A stretch of 39,510 nt of DNA, from positions 1 through 39,510 of the forward strand of contig DAOTTV010000125.1 in assembly GCA_034437755.1 (NCBI GenBank), in the 5' to 3' direction. A model generated the notes under the pieces. That model did not search any database. It had not been told where the DNA came from and saw only the letters and a list, made by a program, of their open reading frames with translations. Source of the stretch: JAUZRW01 sp034437755. GTDB lineage: Bacteria; Chloroflexota; Anaerolineae; Aggregatilineales; Phototrophicaceae. Shown one piece after another: positions 1 through 8,365 of this stretch (within the stretch, counting starts at the first letter, position 1; the number at the start of each line of letters is the position of its first letter). Made by a program: the position numbers and the translations under genes.

Positions 1-133
1 CTTGTGGGGTTTCACCCCACGCCCCAGCAGGGGATGTCTCCCCTGCACCCCAGTTTTGCCGAACGCAAAGCGTTCGGCGGGTACAGGTTCAAAGGACGAT
101 CGTCCTTTGTGAGGGTTCGGGGGCAACGCCCCT
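1..133. repeat. array of five GC-rich hairpins, partial repeat element
   Basis: Five strong inverted repeats follow one another: arms 4-10/14-20, 27-34/39-46, 58-66/70-78, a perfect 20-bp palindrome at 90-109, and 120-124/128-132. Bases 1-46 recur at 4122-4167 inside a miniature element with one mismatch. The 120-132 hairpin type also occurs inside the copies at 257 and 17692. It is therefore probably the end of another modular repeat cut by the window edge. No coding potential is seen. The canonical terminal repeat of the family is not visible here, so its outer limits are unknown. Confidence 0.6.
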
Positions 134-156
134 GAGTAGTTACCTCAACTGTTGTG

Positions 157-162
157 TATAAT
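157..162 (+). promoter_or_regulatory. possible -10 box upstream of enolase
   Basis: A perfect TATAAT preceded by TG one base upstream (TGTATAAT) lies in an AT-rich stretch. No good -35 hexamer is seen. If used, transcripts would run through the miniature element at 257-441 before reaching eno at 515. This is weak evidence and an inference only. Otherwise, bases 134-256 hold nothing I can recognise. Confidence 0.3.
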
Positions 163-256
163 TTTAACAGAAGTTTATGTGAATGTCATGATTCGCTTGT
201 TCAGGTGGTTGTTTGATCATAAATTTTGTAGTATATGAGAGAGCTTTAATAATTAA

Positions 257-441
257 GGCTTTTTAGGATTTTGCGTGGTTTTTATGGTGGGGGCTTTGCC
301 CTCGCGCCTCCACAAGGAACTGTCGTTCCTTAACGTTGTCCATTTTGAATGCATAGCGTTCAAAAAAACCAGAAGTTTTCGACGTTCCCTTTTTCAAAAA
401 GGGGATAAAAAGAGCTTGACCGCGCAAGATACGAAAGACCC
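257..441 (-). mobile_element. MITE-like element, copy 1
   Basis: This 185-bp non-coding element begins GGCTTTTTAGGATTTTGCG and ends with the complement of GGGTCTTTCGTATCTTGCG, which are imperfect terminal inverted repeats. It is flanked by ATAATTAA (249-256) and GTAATTAA (442-449), a 7-of-8 match to an 8-bp target duplication. Inside are hairpin modules: a GGGGC/GCCCT type, AAGGAAC/GTTCCTT, TTGAATGC/GCGTTCAA and a GTTCCCTTTTT half-palindrome. It lies in reverse orientation relative to the copies at 4053 and 17692, between a possible promoter and eno. Confidence 0.75.
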
Positions 442-514
442 GTAATTAATAATTAAAAGGACGGTTTGAGCCGTATTTTAGATATTTCCAAACAAAGCGG
501 AGGAAATCCTTACT

Positions 515-1807
515 ATGTCCATTATCGAAAACATCTTTGCGCGTGAAGTCCTCGATTCTCGTGGTAATCCAACGGTCGAAGTAGAAGTATTATTGGTCGA
601 TGGCACGCTGGGACGAGCAATTGTGCCAAGCGGTGCCTCTACGGGTGAACACGAAGCGGTGGAATTACGCGATGAGGATCAAGACCGCTACGGGGGTAAG
701 GGCGTTCTCAAAGCGGTCGACTCCGTGAACGACATCCTTGCAGAGGAGTTGATCGGGTACAACGCGCTCGATCAAAAAGTGATTGACGAGTTAATGCTAG
801 AAGTTGATGGCACGCCGAATAAAGGGCGACTCGGCGCGAATGCCATCCTCGGCATTTCGATGGCGGTTGCCCACGCGGCGGCGGCGAGCAGTGGCTTACC
901 ACTCTATGCGTATCTCGGTGGCGCACACGCGCACCTGTTGCCCGTGCCGATGATGAACATCATGAATGGCGGTAAGCACGCCCTTGGCAGTACCGATTTC
1001 CAAGAATTCATGGTGATGCCTGTCGGCGCGCCGACCTTCCGCGAAGGGTTGCGCTGGGGTGTTGAAATTTATCAAGCACTGAAGAAAGTCATCCACGATC
1101 GCGGTTACCAGACCGCAGTCGGCGATGAAGGCGGCTTCGCCCCGAGCCTTGGTAATAATCAAGCCGCGCTCGATGTCATCATGGAAGCGATCGAAAAAGC
1201 GGGGTATCAAGCTGGCGAGCAAATCTTCATCGCGCTCGACCCAGCGACCAGCGAAATCTACGAAGACGGCCTGTACAATCTGGAAATCGAAGGCAAGAAG
1301 CTGAGCGGCGAAGAAATGGTCGAGTTCTGGGCCGATTGGTGTGACCGCTACCCGATCATCTCGATCGAAGACGGCTTAGACGAAAACGACTGGGCGAATT
1401 GGTCGCGCATGGTCGAGAAATTGGGCGATCGTGTCCAGATTGTCGGTGATGATCTGCTGGTGACCAACGTCGAGAAGGTCAAGCGGGCGATTACCGAAAG
1501 AGCGGCCAACTCGCTCCTATTCAAAGTCAACCAGATTGGATCGTTGACAGAAGCCTTCGCCGCCGCACAACTATCCCAACGGCACAACATGACGGTCGTC
1601 ACCAGCCATCGCAGTGGCGAAACCGAAGATACGACCATCTCCGATCTATCGGTTGCGCTCAACTCTGGTCAGATCAAGACCGGTGCGCCCGCCCGTACTG
1701 ATCGTGTCGCCAAGTACAACCAGTTGCTTCGCATCGAAGAACAACTGGGGTCGGCGGCGGTCTATGCTGGCGCGGCGGCGTTCACAAATCTACACAAAGA
1801 CGTATAG
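515..1807 (+). CDS. eno: enolase (phosphopyruvate hydratase)
   Basis: This 430-residue protein is the usual enolase length. It converts 2-phosphoglycerate to phosphoenolpyruvate in glycolysis, in the cytoplasm. The substrate loop SGASTGEHEA is at 39-48 and the catalytic acid E205 lies in VGDEGGF. The metal ligands D242, E285 and D312 are present, as are the catalytic base K337 in LLFKVNQIG and H365-R366-S367 in TSHRSGE. The start is supported by GCGGAGG about 11 bases before the ATG. The next gene, pyruvate kinase, starts 15 bases after the stop, so the last two steps of lower glycolysis are probably co-transcribed. A miniature element lies just upstream. Nothing in the protein is unusual. 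Confidence 0.98.
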   Translation: MSIIENIFAREVLDSRGNPTVEVEVLLVDGTLGRAIVPSGASTGEHEAVELRDEDQDRYGGKGVLKAVDSVNDILAEELIGYNALDQKVIDELMLEVDGTPNKGRLGANAILGISMAVAHAAAASSGLPLYAYLGGAHAHLLPVPMMNIMNGGKHALGSTDFQEFMVMPVGAPTFREGLRWGVEIYQALKKVIHDRGYQTAVGDEGGFAPSLGNNQAALDVIMEAIEKAGYQAGEQIFIALDPATSEIYEDGLYNLEIEGKKLSGEEMVEFWADWCDRYPIISIEDGLDENDWANWSRMVEKLGDRVQIVGDDLLVTNVEKVKRAITERAANSLLFKVNQIGSLTEAFAAAQLSQRHNMTVVTSHRSGETEDTTISDLSVALNSGQIKTGAPARTDRVAKYNQLLRIEEQLGSAAVYAGAAAFTNLHKDV

Positions 1808-1822
1808 GATACTGCGACCCTT

Positions 1823-3298
1823 ATGGCTGGAAATCCAACACTCAGGAATTTACATAGCAAGCATACCAAAATCGTCGCGACTCTGGGGCCGTCTTCGGAT
1901 GACCCCGAGACGATTCGCGCTCTGATCCGTGCCGGGATGGATGTCGCACGGATTAATTTTTCGCACGGGAATCACGACGCACACGGGCGCTTGATCGAAA
2001 CAGTGCGGCAAGTCGCCGACGAAGAGAATGCCGTCGTCGCCATTCTTTGTGATATCCAAGGACCTAAAATCCGCATCGGGCAAGTCGCGGATGAACCGCT
2101 CTTGCTTGATGAAGGCGATAGAATCACGCTGACGCTGGATGATGTGACGGGCGATAACCATGTTGTCTCCCTGCCACATCCTGAATTCATCCGCGACATC
2201 ACGCCGGGGACAAAATTGCTCCTCGATGACGGCAATCTACAGTTCGAAGTCGCAGATGTAACACCTAGATCGCTTCATTGCGAAGTCGTGATCGGCGGCG
2301 GTCTTAAATCGCGCAAGGGGGTCAGCGCACCTAACGCGAGCTTGACGCTCTCGGCGATTACCGATAAAGATAAGAAAGATATCGAATTCGCGCTGGAACA
2401 AAAGACCGATTATATCGCAATGTCCTTCGTGCGCTCCGCCGATGACATCCGGCAGTTGCGCTGGATGATCAACTTTTTCGGCGGCGAAGCGGCGATCATC
2501 GCCAAGATCGAGATGCGCGAAGCGCTGGAGAAGATCGAAGAAATCATCGAAGTCACCGACGGTATCATGGTGGCGCGTGGCGATTTAGGCGTAGAAACGC
2601 CAGCCGAGCGCGTGCCTTACGAACAAAAGCGTATCATCGGGCTATGCAACAAAGCGAGCAAACCCGTCATCACAGCGACGCAAATGCTTGAATCGATGAC
2701 AAAGAACCCACGCCCGACCCGCGCCGAAGCCAGCGATGTTTACAACGCAATTATCGATGGTACAGATGCCGTCATGCTCAGTGCTGAGAGTGCCAGTGGT
2801 GAATTTCCGGTGCAGGCCGTGCGTGTAATGGTCGAAATCGCGCAGACAGCAGAGGAGCACATCTGGGATAATCGCACGCCGATTACGAGCTTCGATGTGC
2901 AACAGAGCAACACGATGGAAGGCATCTCTAACGTCATCGGGGAGGCGACTTTCCATGTCTCTGAAGCATTGAAACCATCGGCAATCATCACAACGACCCT
3001 CTCCGGCTATACGACGCGACGGGTTGCGCGAGAACGTCCGCAGACACCTATTCTGTGTATGACTCCTAGTGAGATCACCCATCGCCGCATGAACCTTGTG
3101 TGGGGCGTGTTGCCCTTGCTGGTGCAAGAGTTCTCGAATATTGAGGAAATGATCGTTGTCACGATTCGGGCGGCGCGTGATGCCGGTCTGGTACATCGGG
3201 GCGATGTCGTCGTGATTATCGCCGGCGTGCCCTTCGGCGTTGCTGGGCAGACAAACTTCATGAAAGTGCATCGCATTGGCGAATCAGGTGAGATTTAG
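1823..3298 (+). CDS. pyk: pyruvate kinase
   Basis: This 491-residue enzyme transfers phosphate from phosphoenolpyruvate to ADP to make pyruvate and ATP. N-terminal motifs KIVATLGPSS, ARINFSHG and CDIQGPKIRIG build the barrel. The signature around IIAKIEMREAL carries the catalytic Lys and the Mg-binding Glu. GIMVARGDLGVE and ITATQMLESM with NPRPTRAEASDV follow, and a C-terminal regulatory domain starts near residue 360. The family's usual LSGETA reads LSAESA here, a mild variant. It begins 15 bases after eno. No extra C-terminal PEP-utiliser domain is present, unlike the longer forms of some Firmicutes. Confidence 0.97.
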   Translation: MAGNPTLRNLHSKHTKIVATLGPSSDDPETIRALIRAGMDVARINFSHGNHDAHGRLIETVRQVADEENAVVAILCDIQGPKIRIGQVADEPLLLDEGDRITLTLDDVTGDNHVVSLPHPEFIRDITPGTKLLLDDGNLQFEVADVTPRSLHCEVVIGGGLKSRKGVSAPNASLTLSAITDKDKKDIEFALEQKTDYIAMSFVRSADDIRQLRWMINFFGGEAAIIAKIEMREALEKIEEIIEVTDGIMVARGDLGVETPAERVPYEQKRIIGLCNKASKPVITATQMLESMTKNPRPTRAEASDVYNAIIDGTDAVMLSAESASGEFPVQAVRVMVEIAQTAEEHIWDNRTPITSFDVQQSNTMEGISNVIGEATFHVSEALKPSAIITTTLSGYTTRRVARERPQTPILCMTPSEITHRRMNLVWGVLPLLVQEFSNIEEMIVVTIRAARDAGLVHRGDVVVIIAGVPFGVAGQTNFMKVHRIGESGEI

Positions 3299-3344
3299 CT
3301 GATCAGACGGGCGACATCAGCACGATGTGGCCTACAGCCTCATA

Positions 3345-3923
3345 TCAGTATTCATCATCAACGTAGCGCGGATAATCAATATCGGCGTTGCGTGGTTGAT
3401 CCTGTGCGAGCCACTTATCGGGAATGTTCGGTGGTGGTTCGCTGGTATATTGTTGCGGGACGTACTGCGGCGTTTCGCGCATAGGTGCAGTCACCGTGTT
3501 TTGGTCGGTCGCGCAATATGGGCAAATCTTCCACGCGAGTTCCAGCAGGTGATTACAATGGACGCAGGGTTTCTTCAGGCGGGTGTGGCAATGCGGGCAC
3601 ACTTGCCAATCCTCGCGCACCCGTTGGATACAGCCGGGGCACGTCGGTTTTTCTTCGATTTCTTGTAGCAAGGCTTCTTCTTCTAATGATCGCTCATAGG
3701 CTTCGGATAGCGTCTCACGCGGACGCATCAGGATATAGACGATGAGACCCGCGAGATTGAGCAAGGCGACGACGACCGCGACGAATATTTGTAAGAGCGC
3801 ATCACGCGAACGCGAGCGCATATCGCGATAGGCCCAGATGACCATGCCAATCCATAGGGCGATGCCCGCGACAATACCATACAGCGCTAGGAAAAAGAAC
3901 AGATTGTTATCGAAGAGTCCCAT
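3345..3923 (-). CDS. membrane protein with double zinc ribbon
   Basis: This 192-residue protein has two predicted membrane helices (about 8-31 and 43-66), a short charged coil (68-92), and then four CxxC knuckles: C95/C98, C109/C112, C120/C123 and C134/C137. These are arranged as two zinc ribbons of the DZR type, followed by a Pro/Tyr-rich disordered tail. The architecture resembles small Chloroflexota membrane proteins in which a cytoplasmic zinc-ribbon pair probably binds protein or nucleic acid. No function can be named. It is convergent with pyk, with 46 bases between the stops. Confidence 0.8.
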   Translation of the reverse strand: MGLFDNNLFFFLALYGIVAGIALWIGMVIWAYRDMRSRSRDALLQIFVAVVVALLNLAGLIVYILMRPRETLSEAYERSLEEEALLQEIEEKPTCPGCIQRVREDWQVCPHCHTRLKKPCVHCNHLLELAWKICPYCATDQNTVTAPMRETPQYVPQQYTSEPPPNIPDKWLAQDQPRNADIDYPRYVDDEY

Positions 3924-4052
3924 GAGTCCTCATATTCGCATTCATGACGATAATAGATAATGAGCATGACATAGCCACACCCGTTTTGAGTAGCACAACA
4001 TAACACATGTACTTGCAGTATAGCAAATCATCGCGTGACCACAAGTCATGCT

Positions 4053-4197
4053 GGGTCTTTCGTATCTTGCGTGGTCAAACTCCTTTTGTTCCCTTTTTTG
4101 TAATTACTCAGGTAGAGTCTTCTTGTGGGGTTTCACCCCACGCCCCAGCAGGGGATGTCTTCCCTGCGACAAAAACCACGCGAAATCCCAAAGAGCT
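4053..4197 (+). mobile_element. MITE-like element, copy 2
   Basis: This 145-bp non-coding element starts GGGTCTTTCGTATCTTGCG and ends in the complement of AGCTCTTTGGGATTTCGCG. It is bounded by exact 8-bp direct repeats GTCATGCT at 4045-4052 and 4198-4205. The inner part carries a half-palindrome of the GTTCCC type and the two-hairpin module also found at 1-46. It ends 45 bases before the radC start. A 79-codon open frame that crosses it is a chance ORF. Confidence 0.85.
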
Positions 4198-4242
4198 GTC
4201 ATGCTATGCTAAGGTCAATAAGCTATTAAAGAACAGGATCGC

Positions 4243-4941
4243 ATGACCGTGAGTGACGACCAGCATTATAACATGCACGATATGCCTACTGATGACAAAC
4301 CGCTTGAGCGCCTGTTGCGTGGTGGCGCACAGGCTTTATCGACAGCTGAACTACTGGCGATCATCCTGCGAACAGGTACAAGGAGCGAAAATGTTTTGCA
4401 ATTATCACAGCGGCTTCTCGCCCGCTATGATGGACTAGCAGGTCTGGCACGGGTGTCTGCTGATGATCTGACGCATGTTCGGGGGTTGGGCCGTGCTAAA
4501 GTTGCACAATTACTGGCGGCGATCGAGCTAGGACGACGGGCGCACACTATACGCGCTCATCAGCGTCCAGTGATCGCGAAGGCGGCAGACGCTGTCGATT
4601 GCGTGGCGGATATGCGGCATCTAGCACAAGAGCAGGTGCGGGTGCTTCTGCTGGATAACGCCCAACGCTTGATCGCCGTGAAAACGGTCTACGTGGGGAC
4701 GGTCAATATGTCTGTTTTGCGCGTGTCAGAAGTCTATCGCGAGGCGATCATCCGCAATGCACCGGCGTTGATACTGGCGCACAATCACCCATCCGGCGAC
4801 CCAACACCATCGCCGGAAGATATCGACCTGACCCGTGCGCTCGTTTCCGCCGGCGAGATGCTCGATATCCAGTTCATCGATCATCTGATTATCGGTCAAG
4901 ATGGCTGGTCGTCCCTGCGCGAGATGGGGCTGGGTTTCTGA
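4243..4941 (+). CDS. radC: RadC-family JAB/MPN domain protein
   Basis: This 232-residue protein starts with a RadC N-terminal region (LERLLRGGAQALS, 21-33) and a helix-hairpin-helix (about 64-97) with the HVRGLGRAK signature. A metal-dependent JAB/MPN domain follows with H180-x-H182-P-S and D193 in HNHPSGDPTPSPEDID. RadC was once linked to DNA repair, but its role remains uncertain and the zinc site suggests hydrolase activity. The ATG at 4243 has a weak ribosome site, and a later ATG at 4273 is possible. The upstream region was interrupted by a miniature element 45 bases away, so its promoter may have been rewired. Confidence 0.92.
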   Translation: MTVSDDQHYNMHDMPTDDKPLERLLRGGAQALSTAELLAIILRTGTRSENVLQLSQRLLARYDGLAGLARVSADDLTHVRGLGRAKVAQLLAAIELGRRAHTIRAHQRPVIAKAADAVDCVADMRHLAQEQVRVLLLDNAQRLIAVKTVYVGTVNMSVLRVSEVYREAIIRNAPALILAHNHPSGDPTPSPEDIDLTRALVSAGEMLDIQFIDHLIIGQDGWSSLREMGLGF

Positions 4942-4965
4942 CTGTGGCATCATCCGTAGCGGGTA

Positions 4966-6372
4966 TCAGGGCGCGGACTCGGGTGTCTGCTGGGATTGCG
5001 GCACGAGATTATCACTGGGCGGGACGATACCATCTTCTTCCGCGAGTAAGGCTAACTCACTGACGAACACATCATACTCATGCCCGGAGGCGTAAAACTC
5101 AAGCCGCTGAATCTTCCCCGGACGTTCTTCCTCACGTAGTTGCGTTAGCAAATTGTTGGACTCGTAGGTATACCAGACCTGTTCGCCAATGCGCCGATGT
5201 TCCTGAATGCGTTGATAGCATGTGGTACACGTCAACGGATAGGGTACTTGTGGATCACGCCGTGCATAAAAGCCTTGATGCCACTCACGCGCATTGCCTT
5301 CGGCATCGGTGTAATACATCAAGAGCATCATCGGGCATTCAGAGCCGTCAATACCGCAACTGCTGAGCGATTGAAAGTTGATGAGGAACGTTGTCTGGAT
5401 TTCCAGATAGCTGTAATCGCTCACATTAACGCCATCGCCTTGAAAATCCTGAAAACAGCGCGTTTGCCCGTGTGATCGCGCTTCGTTGCCACGAAGCAGA
5501 CGAATAGCTGTGCGCCCCTGCCATTCATCCGGTTGGAAATTACCAATCGGCGGGCTATCCGCATTCAAGGAACACGCCCACCCTAGTGGCAACAGATCTG
5601 TTTCGCTCTCGATATCCTCACCATCAGGATATGCGAAGAGACTGTTAGTGAGTAGATTCGCTGGGCTATCATCGGCGATGATGATGTCACGTTCGACAAT
5701 ATAGGTCACTTCTTCCCCACGCGAGACCAGCTTACCGGTCTCCGCATCCGGTTTAAAGACCAGCGCCCGACCCTCGCGTGTGATGACGCGCAGGTTCGTT
5801 TCGTCAAACTCGACTGAATAGCGTCCGGGATTGGTGATGAGGATGCGCGTGCCGTTAATCGTGTGGATTTCCATGCGGAAGGCGCGCTCCAGATGTGGAC
5901 GGATGAAAAGATCAAGCTCACCGACGAACTCTGTGAGAATGATTGAATAATAGCCGCTACTCCAGCTAAAGCGCGGATTACGCGCCTGACTGACATGAAA
6001 TGAGGTGCTGTTCTCGGCAGTGATGGTCGCTAAAACGGGCAGGTCATCGTCGCCGGACGTGCGGAAGGAGATCACCGCCTGTGACTGAGCATCCGTACTG
6101 ATCTTCGACCCGCCGCGAATGTCAGTCGGCACCGCGCTGGTGATGAATTGCCGGGTAAAATCAGACGCGACCAGACCCGATGTCCCGCGGCTCACCTGTA
6201 AATCTGTCACCATCGGTCGGGATGATTGAAACAGAAAATAATACACACCACCAGATAACAGGAGGCTGAGCGAACAGAATGAAAAAAACGCGATGAGCAT
6301 CACAATCCACGCAATACGATGCGTATCAACGGGCGGACGCATCGGTTGGGTTATGGTTGCCGTTTCAGTCAC
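4966..6372 (-). CDS. single-pass membrane protein with FecR-like domain
   Basis: This 468-residue protein has a cytoplasmic N-terminus (1-19), one membrane helix (about 20-47), and a large outside part. Residues about 65-230 look like a FecR-type beta domain, with a GGSKISTDAQSQAVISF stretch matching the usual G-x-x-V/I-x-T...A-x-I-x-F pattern, then repeated beta strands. Residues 250-450 resemble a jelly-roll with several Cys (a CTTCYQR motif and CGIDGSEC), perhaps disulfide-bonded. The tail is Pro/Gln-rich. No FecI sigma factor or TonB receptor lies nearby, so classical iron signalling is unlikely. The gene is convergent with radC and divergent from yebC. Confidence 0.7.
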   Translation of the reverse strand: MTETATITQPMRPPVDTHRIAWIVMLIAFFSFCSLSLLLSGGVYYFLFQSSRPMVTDLQVSRGTSGLVASDFTRQFITSAVPTDIRGGSKISTDAQSQAVISFRTSGDDDLPVLATITAENSTSFHVSQARNPRFSWSSGYYSIILTEFVGELDLFIRPHLERAFRMEIHTINGTRILITNPGRYSVEFDETNLRVITREGRALVFKPDAETGKLVSRGEEVTYIVERDIIIADDSPANLLTNSLFAYPDGEDIESETDLLPLGWACSLNADSPPIGNFQPDEWQGRTAIRLLRGNEARSHGQTRCFQDFQGDGVNVSDYSYLEIQTTFLINFQSLSSCGIDGSECPMMLLMYYTDAEGNAREWHQGFYARRDPQVPYPLTCTTCYQRIQEHRRIGEQVWYTYESNNLLTQLREEERPGKIQRLEFYASGHEYDVFVSELALLAEEDGIVPPSDNLVPQSQQTPESAP

Positions 6373-6413
6373 AGGGTTACCTTCGTCATATTTGTCGGCA
6401 AATTGGAGGGTAT

Positions 6414-6440
6414 TTTACAGATTAGAAGATTTTGTATAAT
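6414..6440 (+). promoter_or_regulatory. promoter of yebC-ruvC-ruvA
   Basis: TTTACA (6414-6419) and TATAAT (6435-6440) are separated by 15 bases. The spacing is slightly short but both boxes are good. The -10 box is 40 bases before the chosen yebC start and lies in the divergent gap with the FecR-like gene. Confidence 0.5.
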
Positions 6441-6480
6441 AACAATACATTGTTCCACCTAGTTTATGGAGTATAGACCG

Positions 6481-7242
6481 ATGGCTGGTCATAGTAAATG
6501 GGCGAATATCAAGCGTAAAAAAGGCGCGGAGGATGCGAAACGCGCTAAGATTTTCACGCGGATTGCGCGTGATATTATGGTCGCGGCACGCGAAGGCGGT
6601 GGCGATCCGGATATGAATCCGAAGCTGAAGTTGGCAATCGGCAAAGCCAAAGATGCCAACATGCCCAACGACAATATCGATCGAGCAATCAAGCGCGGCA
6701 CCGGTGAACTGGAAGGCGGCGAAGTCGACGAATTGACATACGAGGGCTACGGCATCGAAGGTGTGGCGTTCATGGTCGAGGTGTTGACGGATAACAAAAA
6801 TCGTGCGCTTGCCGGAATCAAGAGTATCTTCAACAAGAATGGCGGATCACTCGCCCAGAATGGCGCGGTCTCGTGGCAATTTGACCAGAAAGGCTACCTG
6901 ACGCTGAAAGCCGTCGAGGGGCAGACGATCGACTTTGAAGAGGTATTCATGGTCGCCGCCGAAGCCGGTGCAGATGATGTCGCCGATGAAGAAGGGACGA
7001 TCACGGTCTATACCCCGCGCGAGCAGTTCGGCGCAGTTGAGCAAGCGCTCGCGGATGCCGGTTATAAAACCGACGAAGCCGAGTTGCGCTGGTTCCCGCA
7101 GAACGAGTTAGACGTGAGTAACAAGGTCGCAGTACAAAACATGCGCATCATGGAGAAACTAGAAGACCTAGACGACGTGCAAAGCGTCGCATCGAACCTG
7201 AATATCACGGATGCGATGGTGAAAGAATTCGAGTCCGCGTGA
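6481..7242 (+). CDS. yebC: YebC/PmpR-TACO1 family protein
   Basis: This 253-residue protein starts MAGHSKWANIKRKK, the invariant YebC N-terminus. An upstream in-frame ATG at 6466 exists, but its ATGGAG is better read as the ribosome site (GGAG, 9 bases from 6481). GKAKDANMPNDNIDRAIKRG and TYEGYG are family signatures. Family members act as DNA-binding regulators or, as TACO1-like proteins, help ribosomes through proline-rich stretches. It is directly followed by ruvC (TGATG junction), a common arrangement with Holliday-junction genes. Confidence 0.96.
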   Translation: MAGHSKWANIKRKKGAEDAKRAKIFTRIARDIMVAAREGGGDPDMNPKLKLAIGKAKDANMPNDNIDRAIKRGTGELEGGEVDELTYEGYGIEGVAFMVEVLTDNKNRALAGIKSIFNKNGGSLAQNGAVSWQFDQKGYLTLKAVEGQTIDFEEVFMVAAEAGADDVADEEGTITVYTPREQFGAVEQALADAGYKTDEAELRWFPQNELDVSNKVAVQNMRIMEKLEDLDDVQSVASNLNITDAMVKEFESA

Positions 7243-7736
7243 TGTTGTCCTTAGGGATTGATCCCGGCACGGCAATCGTAGGCTACGGCTTAGTGCGTGA
7301 GCAGAATGATGGCACGCTGGAAGCGGTCGAATACGGGGTCATCCGTACCCCGTCGAAAACCCCGATGCCCGAACGCCTGACCACCATCTACGACAGCCTG
7401 ACCGATCTCGTCGCCCAATATCAACCGGATAGCGTCGGGGTCGAGGAGTTGTTCTTCGCCCGCAACGTGACAACCGCGATCACGGTCGCGCAGGCACGCG
7501 GCGTGATCTTGCTGGCCTTACAGAAATCGAATATCGTCATCAACGAGTACAAGCCGAACGTCATCAAGCAATCGATCACGGGCTATGGCAGTGCCGATAA
7601 ACCACAAATGCAAGAGATGGTACGTATGCTCTTAAATCTGGAATCGACTCCGCGACCGGATGATGCCGCTGATGGCTTAGCTGTCGCCATCACGAATATC
7701 AACATGGGGCGGTTGGGGGGCTATGATGTTGTGTGA
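7242..7736 (+). CDS. ruvC: Holliday junction resolvase RuvC
   Basis: This 164-residue endonuclease cuts Holliday junctions made by recombination. All four acidic catalytic residues are present: D7 in LGIDPGT, E68 in VGVEELFF, and D141 and D144 in DDAADGLA. The ATG at 7242 shares one base with the yebC stop (TGATG), which favours it over the GTG three bases earlier. It is translationally coupled to yebC and followed 12 bases later by ruvA. The partner ruvB is not in the window. Confidence 0.97.
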   Translation: MLSLGIDPGTAIVGYGLVREQNDGTLEAVEYGVIRTPSKTPMPERLTTIYDSLTDLVAQYQPDSVGVEELFFARNVTTAITVAQARGVILLALQKSNIVINEYKPNVIKQSITGYGSADKPQMQEMVRMLLNLESTPRPDDAADGLAVAITNINMGRLGGYDVV

Positions 7737-7748
7737 GGAGTCGCCGAC

Positions 7749-8330
7749 ATGATCGCAAGTGTACAGGGAACGGTCGTCAGCAAAAGTGATGGGGCGGTCG
7801 TCGTGCTGATCGGCGGCGTGGGTTTGGATATTTTTAGCTCGCGCATGGCATTAGAGAAGTGCAACGTCGGCGATGATGTGCATCTTTTCACCCGTTTGAT
7901 CGTCCGCGAAGACTCATTGACGCTCTACGGTTTCGCCAGCGAGCCAGAGCGCGATTTATTCGATGTATTGGTGAAGATCAGCGGCGTCGGCCCCAAGTTG
8001 GCGACGACAATTCTCAGCACCTTGAGTCTCGATAATCTGCGGCAGGCGGTTATCAGTGAGCGCACCGAAGTGCTGACGCATGTGCCGGGCATCGGCAAGA
8101 AGACCGCACAAAAGATCATGCTAGAACTCAAGGATAAATTGCCCGTCGGTCTGGATGCTATCCCCGCTGAGAGCTTTGATAATGACATCAATGCTGATGT
8201 GATGGACGCGCTAGTCACGCTGGGCTTCAGTGTGGTCGAAGCTCAATCAGCGGTGCAAGCCCTGCCGATTAATGCGCCTAACGAAGTCGATGAACGGGTG
8301 CGACTCGCGTTGCAGGCGATCAATAACTGA
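7749..8330 (+). CDS. ruvA: Holliday junction branch-migration protein RuvA
   Basis: This 193-residue protein recognises the four-way junction and recruits the RuvB motor. It has an N-terminal OB fold (MIASVQGTVV..., 1-62) and two helix-hairpin-helix motifs (ISGVGPKLA near 77 and VPGIGKKTAQKI near 112). A short linker and the small C-terminal RuvB-binding domain (about 148-193, ending VRLALQAIN) follow. The spacing and common strand indicate a yebC-ruvC-ruvA operon. Confidence 0.97.
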   Translation: MIASVQGTVVSKSDGAVVVLIGGVGLDIFSSRMALEKCNVGDDVHLFTRLIVREDSLTLYGFASEPERDLFDVLVKISGVGPKLATTILSTLSLDNLRQAVISERTEVLTHVPGIGKKTAQKIMLELKDKLPVGLDAIPAESFDNDINADVMDALVTLGFSVVEAQSAVQALPINAPNEVDERVRLALQAINN

Positions 8331-8365
8331 TCGCATATTCACGACAAATAACAGGATGAATGTTT

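Noticed and set aside
1..133. CRISPR-like array
   Set aside because: The hairpins are all different and not evenly spaced, so there are no repeat-spacer units.
4007..4246. 79-codon frame before radC
   Set aside because: It runs across the miniature element at 4053-4197 and ends at the radC start. It has no ribosome site and no family likeness.
4966..6372. classical FecR iron-signalling regulator
   Set aside because: No sigma factor or TonB receptor is adjacent, and the protein has a large extra outer domain.
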